Positions 44,954 to 53,820 of a stretch of DNA of 64,000 nt are shown piece after piece. The notes under the pieces were generated by a model, which was not told where the DNA came from, made no database searches, and saw nothing but the letters and a program-made list of their open reading frames with translations. A program made the position numbers and the translations under genes. The stretch's first letter is position 1. Every line of letters starts with the position of its first letter. Source of the DNA: Candidatus Amarobacillus elongatus (GTDB taxonomy: Bacteria > Chloroflexota > Dehalococcoidia > Tepidiformales > Tepidiformaceae); contig JADJBX010000002.1 in the NCBI GenBank assembly GCA_016703545.1, forward strand, positions 62,001 to 126,000, given 5' to 3'.

Positions 44954-46549
44954 CTAATTAACGTTACCTCTCCCGCCCATTCGTTCTTCCATCAGCGCCC
45001 GCAGCGCCTTCCACTCCTTTCCCTTGAGCGGCCCGTAGACCGCCGGGAACTGCCCGCGAAGCTCCGCCCCGTGCTGCCGGTACCGCTCGGAGATGGCGCC
45101 CATCGCCATCAGGGTCGAAGGTCCGAGCCGCCGTCCGTCGCTCTCCGCGAGGTCGCGCAGCATGTCCACGGCGACCTCCGCGTCCTGGTGCAGCCCGAGC
45201 ACATCCTGCAGGGCCGTGACGCGGCTGCTGAAATCGAGCGACTGCTTGCCGTACAGCGGCCCGAAGAACTCGAGCGCGTACCGGAGTTTCTTCGCGTCGA
45301 TCCGGAGCGTGTGGTACTCGTAGGCCGGTGAGGCGGGCGAGATCGCGTCGCCGAGCTTGCGCACCCGCCGGTACCGCCGCTCGATGAGCCGCGGGCCGGC
45401 ATCGAGGGCGGGCACGGCGCCCGCTTCGAACCCGTGGGGCGGTCCAATCCGCAGCGCCGCGGAGAATCGCTCGACGAAGAGCGCGTAGCGCCGCGAATCG
45501 AGCACCGCGAGCATTCGCGCCCGCCCGCGCCCCCGGCGGTGCTCAAGAATCTGCTCGATGCCGTCCAGCGCGTGCGCGTGCGATTCGTCGAACCCCGCAC
45601 GCCACTCCTCCATCCGTTCGATCTGCACGTCGAGGTCCCGCACGACGCCGAGGGCGGCGGCCACCCACCCCAGTTCGAGCCGGAAGCGGTCGAACCGCGG
45701 CGGCAGGTAGGGGCGAAAGGCGCTCATCGCCGCCCGCAGCCGCCGTGCCGCCACGCGCATGTCGTGCAGCCCCTCGATGTCTTCGCCCAGTCGCGTCGAA
45801 GGCTCATTCGCGAGGAAGACTCCGAAGTGCTTGCGCAGCACGGCGTAGGCAGCCTCGGCCGCCGTCATGCTCGGCGACAGTGCCGTCGAACCGAGCGCGG
45901 GAGACTTCGGCGTGGGCTCCTGCCCCGTCAGCGCCATGGCCGCCTGGAACTTGGATGTCTCGGCCGGCGTGAGGCCGCCCATCGCCACCAGCAGGTCCAC
46001 GAACCGGCGCGCGCGTTCCTCGGCGCCCTCCTCCACCTCCACTTCGACCCGCACCATCTCGCCCCCGAGCCCGCCCCGCTCCGCGCGCGACTGGTCGAGC
46101 GAGATCTCGGCGAGCTCGCCCTGGTCGTCGCTCAGGAGGAAGATCTGGCGCTTCTGGGTGAGGGTGAACAGCTCGACGAGGGGTTGCTTGCCGCAGAGCA
46201 CGCGCACGAGGTGGCCGCATTCGCCCGGCGCCCCTGCGGGCGAAGTCGCCCCGGGGGGAAGCTCGGCCGTCACCTCACGGCGCGTCCGCATGCCGCCGCG
46301 CGCCTCCGCCGTGCCCTTCATGGTGGCCTCCGCGCCGTCGCCCCGTTCCCGGACACGGCAGGTGAACCGCGCCCGGCTGATGGCGCCGTCGGCGGTGTCC
46401 CAGTACGTGTCGCGCTGCTGCTTCGTCTTTCCCGCGCGCAGCGAATAGCCGGGAACGTTGGCTTTGGAAAGCCACTCGGCCACGGCCCCGAGGTCCCTCG
46501 CCTCGAACTGCCACTCGACTTCGACGATCTCGCGGGAAGCTGCATCCAT
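44954..46549 (-). CDS. CYTH-CHAD domain protein
   Basis: A 531-aa two-domain protein. The N-terminal CYTH tunnel domain (residues about 5-210) handles triphosphates in many relatives, and the C-terminal CHAD domain (about 255-525) is a helical His-rich polyphosphate-binding fold (HDMRVAARRLRAAMSAF, HTLRIDAKKLRYALEFF). At the CYTH signature ExExK I read EVEWQ, so the Lys is replaced by Gln. Members associate with polyphosphate granules. ATG 46549 (MDAASREIVEVEW) is chosen by homology. It is divergent from the polyferredoxin gene across 106 bp. Confidence 0.9.
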   Translation of the reverse strand: MDAASREIVEVEWQFEARDLGAVAEWLSKANVPGYSLRAGKTKQQRDTYWDTADGAISRARFTCRVRERGDGAEATMKGTAEARGGMRTRREVTAELPPGATSPAGAPGECGHLVRVLCGKQPLVELFTLTQKRQIFLLSDDQGELAEISLDQSRAERGGLGGEMVRVEVEVEEGAEERARRFVDLLVAMGGLTPAETSKFQAAMALTGQEPTPKSPALGSTALSPSMTAAEAAYAVLRKHFGVFLANEPSTRLGEDIEGLHDMRVAARRLRAAMSAFRPYLPPRFDRFRLELGWVAAALGVVRDLDVQIERMEEWRAGFDESHAHALDGIEQILEHRRGRGRARMLAVLDSRRYALFVERFSAALRIGPPHGFEAGAVPALDAGPRLIERRYRRVRKLGDAISPASPAYEYHTLRIDAKKLRYALEFFGPLYGKQSLDFSSRVTALQDVLGLHQDAEVAVDMLRDLAESDGRRLGPSTLMAMGAISERYRQHGAELRGQFPAVYGPLKGKEWKALRALMEERMGGRGNVN

Positions 46550-46655
46550 GCGGCGTATCGTCGCATACTCCCGGGGCAGCGGAATGCGTTCGATTGCGAC
46601 AGCTTTCACTAGCGCGTGGTAGACTGGACCCACTCCTCTCAAGGATGAGTCCGCC

Positions 46656-47162
46656 TTGTCCTATAAGATCATTGAAACGTGCATCGGTTGCACGGCGTGC
46701 ACCAAGCGCTGCCCCACCAACGCAATCACCGGGGAGCGCAACGGCCTCCACGTCATCGATCCCAGCCTCTGCATCGACTGCGGTGCGTGCGGCATCGTCT
46801 GCCCGCCCGAGGCGATCCTCAACACCTTCGGCGACGCCTGCCGCTCTCTCAAGAAGAACGATTGGCCCAAGTCCGTCGTGATCGAGGAGAAGTGCATCGG
46901 CTCCGGCTGCGAGCTCTGCATCAACGTCTGCCCGTTCGACGCCCTCAGCCTGCAGCACTCCGACCGCATCGACGACTTCTTCGGCGTGAGCACCGTCGAT
47001 GAGAAGAAGTGCACCGGCTGCCGCCTCTGCGAAGACGTCTGCGGCTGGGATGCGATTCACATCTTCCCGCTCAAGAACGAAGTCCTGAAGAGCTGGGACG
47101 AGCTCAGCGACGAAGAGAAGATCCTCGTCAAGCAGGTTCGCGTCTCGCTCGAGCCCCACTAG
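46656..47162 (+). CDS. Polyferredoxin with four [4Fe-4S]-type motifs
   Basis: A 168-aa electron carrier with four Cys motifs in order: CIGCTACTKRCP, CIDCGACGIVCP, CIGSGCELCINVCP (longer first gap) and CTGCRLCEDVCGW. These should make two pairs of [4Fe-4S] clusters, the second pair separated by an Asp/Ser-rich insert (HSDRIDDFFGVSTVDEKK). It starts with TTG 46656, placed 10 bp after AAGGATGAG; the nearby ATG is out of frame. The product is soluble with no signal peptide. The partner enzyme is unknown. A terminator follows. Confidence 0.88.
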   Translation: MSYKIIETCIGCTACTKRCPTNAITGERNGLHVIDPSLCIDCGACGIVCPPEAILNTFGDACRSLKKNDWPKSVVIEEKCIGSGCELCINVCPFDALSLQHSDRIDDFFGVSTVDEKKCTGCRLCEDVCGWDAIHIFPLKNEVLKSWDELSDEEKILVKQVRVSLEPH

Positions 47163-47424
47163 GCGTCGAACCACCCGCACCCTCGAAGAGGCCGCCATCC
47201 TGGCGGCCTTTTTGGCGTCGCAGCTCCACCCGGTTGTACGCGATGCGCAGGTCCGGGTGGTGGTCCATCGCCTCCGCGGCCATCGCCACTCGCGTGACGA
47301 AGCCGAAGGCGGTGATGTGGTCCCCGAAGAGCAGCGTCCGCACGAGGCAATCGCCGTCGGCGGCCCAGCCCGGGGTTTCGGCCAACGCGGCCTCGATCTC
47401 GCTCGAACTGAACTTCCTCGCCAC
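47128..47424 (-). CDS. 4a-hydroxytetrahydrobiopterin (pterin-4a-carbinolamine) dehydratase, atypical C-terminus
   Basis: A 98-aa PCD/DCoH-type protein that dehydrates 4a-hydroxy-pterins. From GTG 47424 (GGAGG upstream) it reads ARKFSSSEIEAALAETPGW, FGDHITAFGFVTRVAMAAEA and the active-site MDHHPDLRIAYNRV. After this the usual final strand and helix (T-H-x-x-G-G-L-T type) are missing. The frame instead runs through a terminator hairpin and into the 3' end of the polyferredoxin gene on the other strand, giving Arg/Gly-rich sequence. It may be truncated or frameshifted, so activity is uncertain. Confidence 0.7.
   Translation of the reverse strand: MARKFSSSEIEAALAETPGWAADGDCLVRTLLFGDHITAFGFVTRVAMAAEAMDHHPDLRIAYNRVELRRQKGRQDGGLFEGAGGSTPSGARARREPA
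47190..47213 (+). terminator. Intrinsic terminator of the polyferredoxin gene
   Basis: A perfect 7-bp stem, GGCCGCC / GGCGGCC, with a 5-nt loop and TTTTT directly after it. It begins 27 bp after the stop. It lies inside the 3' part of the convergent pterin dehydratase frame. Confidence 0.9.
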
Positions 47425-47489
47425 GGTGCCCTCCGAAAACGTTGCTTGCCGGTGCATATCCCCCGCGCCGCCTAGTATGAGTGCTAACC

Positions 47490-49239
47490 ATGACCGGCCG
47501 AGAGACAGCCCCCCGCGGTCTTTCCCGGCGCCATTTCCTCGGGCTTGCCGGCGCGGGGGGCGCGGCGCTGTTCGCCGCCGCTTGCGGTGGCTCGAAAAGC
47601 GGTGATGGGGGACTCGCCTCGCTGCCGTCGCCCTCGGCGAGCCGCACGCCCACGCGCCCCTCAGCCTCCCCCGCCCCCACCCGTCCCGGCGCGAGCGGCC
47701 AGCACGGCGAGGCGATGCGTGTCACCGGCTACGTCACCCGCGACAGCAGCCTTGATCCACATAAGACGCAGGCGGGCCCGTTCTACGGCATCCAGTCCCT
47801 CGTGTTCAGCCGCCTGATTGCGTACCAGAACCAGGTCGACGGCGCGATCGTCGCCGACCTCGCCCGTGACCTCCCCGAACAGCCCGACGCGACCACCTTC
47901 TTCTTCCGCCTCAACGGTGGCGCGAAGTGGCAGGAGCGGCCCCCGGTCAACGGCCGCGCCGTTACCCCCGCCGACGTGAAGGCATCGATCCTGCGCCAGA
48001 AGGACGGCGACCGCTCCTTCGTCCGCAAAGCGCGCTGGTCGGTGGTCGAGAGCGTGGACACGCCGGACCCGCAGACGATCGTGGTGAAGCTGGCGGCGCC
48101 GATGGCGGCCGCGCTCGGCCTCTTCGCCGACGTGAACGCCTTCGTCATTCCCGAGGAGCTCGCCGCCGGCGCCTTCACCCTCGATACCCAGGTCGGCAGT
48201 GGCCCCTTCCGCTGGGTCGAATGGCAGGATGGCAAGTTCGCCAGCGTGTCCCGCAACCCGGGGTGGCATGGCGGGAACGCCCGCCCCTACCTCGATGGCC
48301 TGACGGTGGTGCAGCCCAAGGACACGGACGAGCTCGAGGCGGGTCTCCGCACGAAGAAGCTCGATGCGGTGTTCGTCGGGCGCCCCCAGGCCGAAAAGCT
48401 CAAGCGCGCCGTGCCCCAGCTCCAGGAGACGACCGTCGGTCACTCCATGTTCTATGGCATGCGCTTCTTCGAGCCGCAGTTCCCCTACAACGATGTCCGC
48501 TTCCGGAACGCCGTCGCCGCCGCGCTCGACCGCCGCGCCATGATCCAGCAGTGGTTTGCGGGCTCGGGCGACCTGAACCCGTGGGTTTCGTGGCCAATGA
48601 CGCGCTGGACGCTCCCGCAATCGGAGCTGACGAACGTCGCCGGGTACCGCCCGGGGGCCGCAGGCCGCGAGCAGGATATCGCCGAGGCGCGGGCCCTGAT
48701 GGCGGCCTTCCGGTCCGAAAAGAAGCTCCCGACACCGACCTCCCCTCTTCGTCCCCGACGACGCGGAGGCGAACCTGGGGCTGGGCAGCCTCATCCGACA
48801 GCAGCTCAAGGCCGCGCTGGACCTCAACGTCGCGATCTACCCGCTTCCCATCGGCGACCTCGTGGGGCGCATGCTCAGCGGCAACGCGCCCTGGGTGGCG
48901 GGCCCCGACAACGGCTGGATCGACCTCGACGACTGGCTCTACCCGTACTTCCACAGCTCGGGAACGAAGAACAGCTTCGCCCTCAGGAGCACGGAGCTCG
49001 ACGGCCTCATCGATGCGCAGCGCAAGGAGCTCGACGAAGGGAAGCGCCGCGCTATTGGCCACGACGTGCAACGCCGGCTGCTGGCGCTCAACCTCGGCGT
49101 CAACTTCGTCAGCGAACGGGTGGTGGCTCTCGCCTGGCCCTACGTCCGCGGGTTCCCGCTCGATGCTTCCGACGGCTACCAGCACCGCTTCGCCGACGCC
49201 TGGATCGACCGCAACGATCCGTCGTTCCGGGGGCGCTGA
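47490..49239 (+). CDS. ABC transporter substrate-binding lipoprotein (family 5, peptide type), frameshifted
   Basis: An extracellular solute-binding protein of the DppA/OppA family (about 583 aa). The N-terminus combines a Tat-like RR motif (SRRHFLGLAG) with a lipobox (LFAAAC). A Ser/Pro linker follows, then TGYVTRDSSLDPHKTQAG and the SBP_bac_5 core (VNGRAVTPADVKASI, VGSGPFRWVEW). The frame shifts at 48729-48746. Adding one C to each of two C-runs gives KKLPDTDLPLFVPDDAEANLG, joined to the C-terminal lobe (RRLLALNLGVNFVSERVVAL). No permease or ATPase gene is adjacent, so this is an orphan binding protein. Confidence 0.85.
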
Positions 49240-49303
49240 TCCACCCATCCCGCTCGACCGCGACGGGACGCCGGCACCCGCAATACTCGAGGGGAACGAA
49301 GAA

Positions 49304-49321
49304 CGGGCGCTCGCGCGCCCG
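49304..49321 (-). terminator. Terminator after flgM copy 1
   Basis: A 7-bp stem, CGGGCGC / GCGCCCG, with a 4-nt loop, followed on the minus strand by TTCTTCGTTCC. It lies 54 bp beyond the flgM stop, in the short space between the convergent binding-protein and flgM genes. Confidence 0.6.
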
Positions 49322-49374
49322 CTACGTTGGCGGCCGGCGTTGATCGCGGCCCCACAATGCCACCGGAGCCGCGG

Positions 49375-49659
49375 CTAGAGGCCGCGCTCCATGATGCGCT
49401 TCGCCACTTCCCGTGGGTCCGGGTTGTAGTTGCCGTTGCGAATCTGTTGCTGCAGCGAACGCACGCGATCCGCTCGCACGTCCGGTGCTGCCTCGACGGC
49501 TTCCCGGGCGCGAGAAAGCTCCCGCGCGTCCTCGCTGATGCCCGCGGTGTCGGCGGGCGTGGCCGTCGCGGAAGCCGCACGCCGCGCCTGCGCCCGGCTG
49601 AAGTCGTACACCACCGCTCCGGTGACGCCCGTCGTCCTGGTTCGGCCTACGTCTGCCAT
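49375..49659 (-). CDS. flgM: Anti-sigma-28 factor FlgM, copy 1
   Basis: A 94-aa FlgM-type protein. The C-terminal sigma-28-binding segment is clear: VRADRVRSLQQQIRNGNYNP, then PREVAKRIM. The N-terminal half is Ala/Thr/Arg-rich and probably disordered, as in known FlgM. It would hold FliA inactive until the hook is complete and it is exported. It is preceded by AGGAGAGG. It forms a short unit with the upstream sortase gene, away from the fliA operon, which holds a second flgM at 60755. Confidence 0.85.
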   Translation of the reverse strand: MADVGRTRTTGVTGAVVYDFSRAQARRAASATATPADTAGISEDARELSRAREAVEAAPDVRADRVRSLQQQIRNGNYNPDPREVAKRIMERGL

Positions 49660-49722
49660 CGCGACACCTCTCCTGCCATCCTACGCCCGTTCCCGGGCCC
49701 TCTCAAGCGGTATTCCGCCGGT

Positions 49723-50325
49723 TCAGACGAGCGTGCCCGTCACCACCAGACGCTGCTTCAAGTCCGGCGTACACGTGATCAACGTCACCGTCGATTGGTG
49801 GCTCGATCGCAGGACGTTCGTCGCGTTCGGGTCCACCGTGCTCACCTTTGTCACCGCGTACCGGTACACCTGGTCGCCGGTTTGCATCTCGATGATGTCG
49901 CCGGGGTGGACCTGGTTCAGCGTCTTGAAGACGGCGAGGTTCGCCCGGTCGGCCACCGAAACATGCCCGGTGATGACGACGTTGCCGGGTTGGCCCGGCC
50001 GCGCGGAATCGATGTGATGCCCCGCGGCGCGCCACGCCGTCTCCCATGTCGCCTTCCCCCTGTCCACCACCACGCCCACCTCCACCACACTGGTGTCGAT
50101 GCCCGCGCTGGGAACGACCAGCCGCGTGGGAAGGCTTCCCCGGGGCAGCTCGCGAACTTCGGGGAGCTCGTTCGCCGCCACCGCGGGCGCGATCGTCGCG
50201 GCTTCGGCGGGGGTGGTGGGCTCGCCGGGGCGCGACATGGTGCCGTACCACGCAATCGCGCCGGCCCCGATGACCATCCCCACGAACGCGAGGTTCGAAC
50301 CACTGAGGCTGAAACGTCGCGCCAC
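49723..50325 (-). CDS. Sortase (class E/F type)
   Basis: A 200-aa membrane-anchored transpeptidase. Starting from GTG 50325 (GGAGG 5 bp upstream) it has an N-terminal helix (LAFVGMVIGAGAIAWYG), a linker, then the beta-barrel from LVVPSAGIDTSVVEVG. The catalytic His is in VVITGHVS, the Cys in TLITCTPD and the Arg in LKQRLVV. Sortases cut LPXTG-like signals and attach proteins to the cell envelope. Two candidate substrates are in this window (LPETG at 62583, APSTG at 42940). An alternative TTG start at 50442 would add 39 residues. It lies within the flagellar region just upstream of flgM. Confidence 0.88.
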   Translation of the reverse strand: MARRFSLSGSNLAFVGMVIGAGAIAWYGTMSRPGEPTTPAEAATIAPAVAANELPEVRELPRGSLPTRLVVPSAGIDTSVVEVGVVVDRGKATWETAWRAAGHHIDSARPGQPGNVVITGHVSVADRANLAVFKTLNQVHPGDIIEMQTGDQVYRYAVTKVSTVDPNATNVLRSSHQSTVTLITCTPDLKQRLVVTGTLV

Positions 50326-50469
50326 CACCGCCTCCAACGCCCGCGCATTTGCGCGTCTGGGTGAAGTATCGGCACGGCGAGCGCGGGCTGAACGAACGGG
50401 CGTTTCCGTCAGGGAGCAGGTTACAGTCCCATTTGGTGACAATGGCCGTGGCCCGTCGGCCCTTGAACC

Positions 50470-50497
50470 AAAGACGGCAGGCCCTGGGGCCCGCCGT
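50470..50497 (-). terminator. Terminator of the flaG-fliD-fliS-fliT-like unit
   Basis: A stem of 10-11 bp with one G-T pair, ACGGCGGGCCC against GGGCCTGCCGT on the minus strand, followed by CTTTGG. It begins 27 bp after the fliT-like stop and separates that unit from the sortase-flgM unit. Confidence 0.65.
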
Positions 50498-50523
50498 TGT
50501 CTGGTCGTCTTCCCGGGGCTGAT

Positions 50524-50841
50524 TTAGCCCTCGGCCACTCCGCTCGCCTGTGCCAGCGGCTGGGCAAGGTACGCCTTCGACGCCTGCGCACGGCGGCGCA
50601 AGCGGACCATCTCCGCCGCCACGCCCCGCGATAGCGTCGCGAGCTGCCGTTCGATTTCCGCCTGCACTGCAAGCAACCCCCGCAGCCCCTCGCCGTCCCC
50701 GGGCGTCATCGTGCGCCCGAGCACATCGGCACAGAGGGCGAAGTACCGGTCTTCGGCATCGAGGTACGCTTCGAATTCGCCCCGTGAGAGGGAGTCGATC
50801 AGCTCCTGGCCTGCGTCTCGCGCTTCGCTGACGCCGGGCAT
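50524..50841 (-). CDS. FliT-like flagellar chaperone (small helical protein)
   Basis: A 105-aa, all-helical protein from ATG 50841 (MPGVSEARDAGQELIDSLSR). Sequence identity to FliT is not obvious. Its size, helical character (GEFEAYLDAEDRYFALCAD, AVQAEIERQLATL) and position directly after fliS, overlapping its stop by one base (TGATG), match the usual place of fliT, the chaperone of the cap protein FliD. I therefore call it FliT-like by context. Another helical flagellar accessory protein is possible. Confidence 0.55.
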   Translation of the reverse strand: MPGVSEARDAGQELIDSLSRGEFEAYLDAEDRYFALCADVLGRTMTPGDGEGLRGLLAVQAEIERQLATLSRGVAAEMVRLRRRAQASKAYLAQPLAQASGVAEG

Positions 50842-51251
50842 CAGGCCACGGCCTCCGCCGCCGCGCCCGACGCCGCCTGCGTGCGAAGCTCGTCCGTCGC
50901 CTTTTTCCACGCCTCGGTGATGCGCGTGATGTGGCGCTCCGCCTCGTCCAGCATCGCCGTGTTGTCGGCTCTGGCCTCGATGATGCAGCGCATGCAGTAG
51001 ACGTACAGGGCCGAGAGGGTGCGCGCGATTTCGCCGCCCTGCTCCATGTCGAGCGTCGCCAACAGCTCGCCAACGATCAGATGGGCCCGGCCCGTCTCAT
51101 CGAAGAACCGTTGCGTCTCGCCCTGCTGAGCGAACATGCGCGCACGCCGCAGCGCCTTCAGCGCCCCGTCGTACAGCATCGTCGTGAGCGTCACCGGATC
51201 CGCCGTCGTCGTCCCGACGGTGCGATAGGCGTTGTACCCTTCAGTGGTCAT
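50841..51251 (-). CDS. fliS: Flagellin chaperone FliS
   Basis: A 136-aa FliS. The pattern YNAYRTVGTTTADPVTLTTM (family Y-x-x-x-x-V.T.sp.kL..mLYdga) and LYDGALKALRRAR is intact, followed by the four-helix bundle (HLIVGELLATLDMEQGGEIA, LSALYVYCMRCII). It binds the C-terminal helix of newly made flagellin in the cytosol and keeps it unfolded for export. It lies 87 bp after fliD and overlaps the fliT-like gene. Confidence 0.93.
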   Translation of the reverse strand: MTTEGYNAYRTVGTTTADPVTLTTMLYDGALKALRRARMFAQQGETQRFFDETGRAHLIVGELLATLDMEQGGEIARTLSALYVYCMRCIIEARADNTAMLDEAERHITRITEAWKKATDELRTQAASGAAAEAVA

Positions 51252-51338
51252 CGGTGCTCCCGTGGTGAGTGGCGTTTGCTGCCACCGTGATCGTCGACCG
51301 CCGTGGCCCGTTCCGACATCGGGAATGACCCCACCGCC

Positions 51339-53348
51339 TTAATTGTCACTCGCGGTGATTTTCGCCATGGCGTTCGAAATCGCCGTCGTCAGCGTTTGGG
51401 CCCGCGCCTGCGCCTGCTCCATCGCCGTGAACTTGCGCCGCAGGATCTCCATTTCCTTGTCGACAGCCGACTGGATCTGGTCCTGCCGTTTGGTGATGTC
51501 GGCGAGCCGCTTGTCGTACGTTTCCTGGCGCTTGGCGAGCGCCCCGCCCACGCCCGCCTGCACCTCCAGGTAGCCCTGGATGCGCTTGATCACGCTCTGG
51601 CGCGAGGCCCCGACGGCGATGCTGTGCGTGCCGGCCTGGAGTGCGGGGCCTGCCTGCAGCGTCATCCCCGGGATGAGGGAGCTGTTCGTCCCGCCCGCCG
51701 TAATCGCCCCCGTCGTCACCACGTCCGGCCCGCCATCGGCAGGCGTGAACGTGGCCGTCAGCGTGCCCAGGCCGTCGTCGCTGATCGCGTACGTCCCCTG
51801 CTTCGTGCCCGAATAGGTGCCGGTCATGCTCGCCAGCGACCCCGTGCCCGCGGGCGCGAGCGTGGCCGTCAGCTCCTGCTGGCTCAACACCGCCTGCACC
51901 GACGCCGGGTCGCTCGCCAGCGCCGACTTGAACTTCGCCTCGTCGAGCACCAGTTTCGTCGTCGATCCGACGGCCGAGCCGACGGCGCCGAACGACAGGC
52001 CGATCTGGCCCAGCGTCGCGAAGTTCCCCGTGAGGTTGCTGCCCGCGCTCGAAATGATGGAGCGCAGGCTCGATTGCACCGCAGCGAGGCTGGAATCGCC
52101 AACCAGCGAACCGGATGTGGTGGTGTCCTTGCCGTTGTTCTTGGTCGCGGCGTTGATCGCATCCATCAGGCCGTTGTACTCGGCCACGAAGTTCTTCACC
52201 GCCGTCACCGCGCTGGCGGTGTCCTGGCTCACCGTCACCTTCGCCGGCGTCGTGGTGGTAGCGCTCAGCGTCAGCGTGCTGCCGTTCACCGTGACCGTGT
52301 TCGAATCCGAGTACTGCGTGGCGCCGCCATCCACGGCGTACTGCGCGTTCGTCCCCATCGTCTGCGCCGCCGCGAGGAGGCCCGTCTTCGCGAGGAAGTC
52401 GCCGCCGCCGTTGTCCGCGAGCGTGATGGTCAGCGAGCCTGTCTTCGTCTGGGTGAGCTTGATCGTGTCGGTCTGGCCGTCGTAGCGCGCCGTTACTCCG
52501 GCCGTGCTCGCGTTGATCCGGCCGATAACGTCGTTGAGCGAATCCGCCGCCGTGTCGTAGTTGATTTGCACGCCGTTGATGCTGAACGACTGCGGACCCG
52601 CCGCCGGGGGCCCCCCGAGGAACGAGGCCGTGGCCATCTTTCCGCCGGGGTTCAGGCGCGCGAGGTCGAACGTGCTCGTTCGCGTGGTCGTCCCGGGAGA
52701 GGCTACGAGGTTCGTGGCCTGCAGGAAGTTCGACGTGTCGCCGCCCGCGCCCAGCGAAATCGCACCCTGCGTCGACGTCATCGAGATCCGGTTCGCGCGG
52801 CCGTTCGTGTCGTTCGTCACCGAGGCGGTGATGCCAACGGTGGTGGCGTTGATGGCGGCGACCACGTCGTCGAGTGACTGCGTGGCAGGGTCCACCGCGA
52901 TCGTGGCCGTGCCGCCCGTGGCCGTCTTGATCGTGAACGTGCCCGCCGAGACCGGGATGTTGAAGTTCGAGCTGCTCAGCGTCGAGACCTGGTCCACCGC
53001 TGCCGTGAGAGCCGTGCCCTGCGCGGTCGTGCCCGTCGCGAGCTGCGTGACGTTCACCGAGAACGTCCCCAGTGCCGAGGACGGCGTCGCCGCCGCCGCC
53101 ACCCCCGTGCCGTCCACGGAGGATGTCTTGCCAGAAACCGAGGTCGCTTCGGTGAGTGCTTTCGCCCGCAGCAGCAGCGCGGAGAAGTTCGCGCTGAGGC
53201 CGCTGAGGGCCGCCTTTTGGGCGGTGTACTGCTTGCGCTGCACCTCGAGCTTCCGGATCGGACCCTGCCGAAGCGCCGTGAGCTGGCTGATCACGGACTC
53301 CGTGTCGAAGGTCGAAAAGAAATTGCCGATCCGGATTGGGCTGCTCAT
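51339..53348 (-). CDS. fliD: Flagellar hook-associated protein 2 (filament cap) FliD
   Basis: A 669-aa cap protein. The N-terminal D0 segment (NFFSTFDTESVISQLTALRQ) and the FliD_N coiled coil (VQRKQYTAQKAALSGLSANF) are followed by repeated hook-associated motifs such as LNDVIGRINASTAGVTA. The FliD_C region includes YNGLMDAINAAT, and the protein ends in a long heptad C-terminal helix (TKRQDQIQSAVDKEMEILRR). It is longer than many FliD proteins because of central Thr/Ala-rich beta domains. It caps the growing filament and inserts flagellin. It is placed between flaG and fliS as in Bacillus. Confidence 0.95.
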   Translation of the reverse strand: MSSPIRIGNFFSTFDTESVISQLTALRQGPIRKLEVQRKQYTAQKAALSGLSANFSALLLRAKALTEATSVSGKTSSVDGTGVAAAATPSSALGTFSVNVTQLATGTTAQGTALTAAVDQVSTLSSSNFNIPVSAGTFTIKTATGGTATIAVDPATQSLDDVVAAINATTVGITASVTNDTNGRANRISMTSTQGAISLGAGGDTSNFLQATNLVASPGTTTRTSTFDLARLNPGGKMATASFLGGPPAAGPQSFSINGVQINYDTAADSLNDVIGRINASTAGVTARYDGQTDTIKLTQTKTGSLTITLADNGGGDFLAKTGLLAAAQTMGTNAQYAVDGGATQYSDSNTVTVNGSTLTLSATTTTPAKVTVSQDTASAVTAVKNFVAEYNGLMDAINAATKNNGKDTTTSGSLVGDSSLAAVQSSLRSIISSAGSNLTGNFATLGQIGLSFGAVGSAVGSTTKLVLDEAKFKSALASDPASVQAVLSQQELTATLAPAGTGSLASMTGTYSGTKQGTYAISDDGLGTLTATFTPADGGPDVVTTGAITAGGTNSSLIPGMTLQAGPALQAGTHSIAVGASRQSVIKRIQGYLEVQAGVGGALAKRQETYDKRLADITKRQDQIQSAVDKEMEILRRKFTAMEQAQARAQTLTTAISNAMAKITASDN

Positions 53349-53354
53349 CGCGGC

Positions 53355-53674
53355 CTACCCCCTGCGCTCGAAGAAGAGCCCCCGCTGGTCGCTTACCTCG
53401 TTGAGGCGCGCGATCTGGTCGATGCCGATGTGCGCTACCACGAGGCCGGTCGCGATCTCCACCACCGCCACCCCTGGAGCGCGCCCGCCGCATCCCATTC
53501 GGATGCGATCTCATACCGCGCGGGGTCGCACCCCGGGAGCGCGGCGGCCAGCAGCCGTTCCCGCGAACCCTGCCGCGGCTGCCGCTGTTGCCGGCGTCCA
53601 CCGTGGTGCTCCCACTGCGTGGCATGCACGCGGGCGGAAACCGGGTCGATACGAGCCACACTAAGGTCGCGCAT
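53355..53674 (-). CDS. flaG: FlaG-like flagellar protein, frameshifted
   Basis: A protein of about 106 aa when one base is added to the C4 run at 53471-53474. The N-terminal 64 residues (MRDLSVARIDPVSARVHATQ, Arg/Gln-rich middle) join VAVVEIATGLVVAHIGIDQI and ARLNEVSDQRGLFFERRG. The C-terminal part follows FlaG (a V.V.D..TGEVI..IP...L-type strand-helix), and the position directly before fliD fits. FlaG limits filament length in other bacteria. ATG 53674 has GGAGGT upstream. Identity as FlaG rests mainly on context. Confidence 0.6.
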
Positions 53675-53753
53675 GGTGTCCTACCTCCCGGGTTCTTCCT
53701 GATCTTCGGCCGGCATGAGCCCCACCTTGAGCGGCGCCGCCGGATTGGCCCGG

Positions 53754-53787
53754 AAAACACGACGGGCCCGGGCAGATGCCCGGGCCC
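53754..53787 (-). terminator. Terminator of flagellin gene 1
   Basis: A stem of about 10 bp, GGGCCCGGGC / GCCCGGGCCC (53764-53787), followed on the minus strand by GTCGTGTTTT. It starts 33 bp after the flagellin stop codon. Confidence 0.75.
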
Positions 53788-53820
53788 GCCACTCAGGCCG
53801 GAGGGTCCGGCCGGCCTTCC

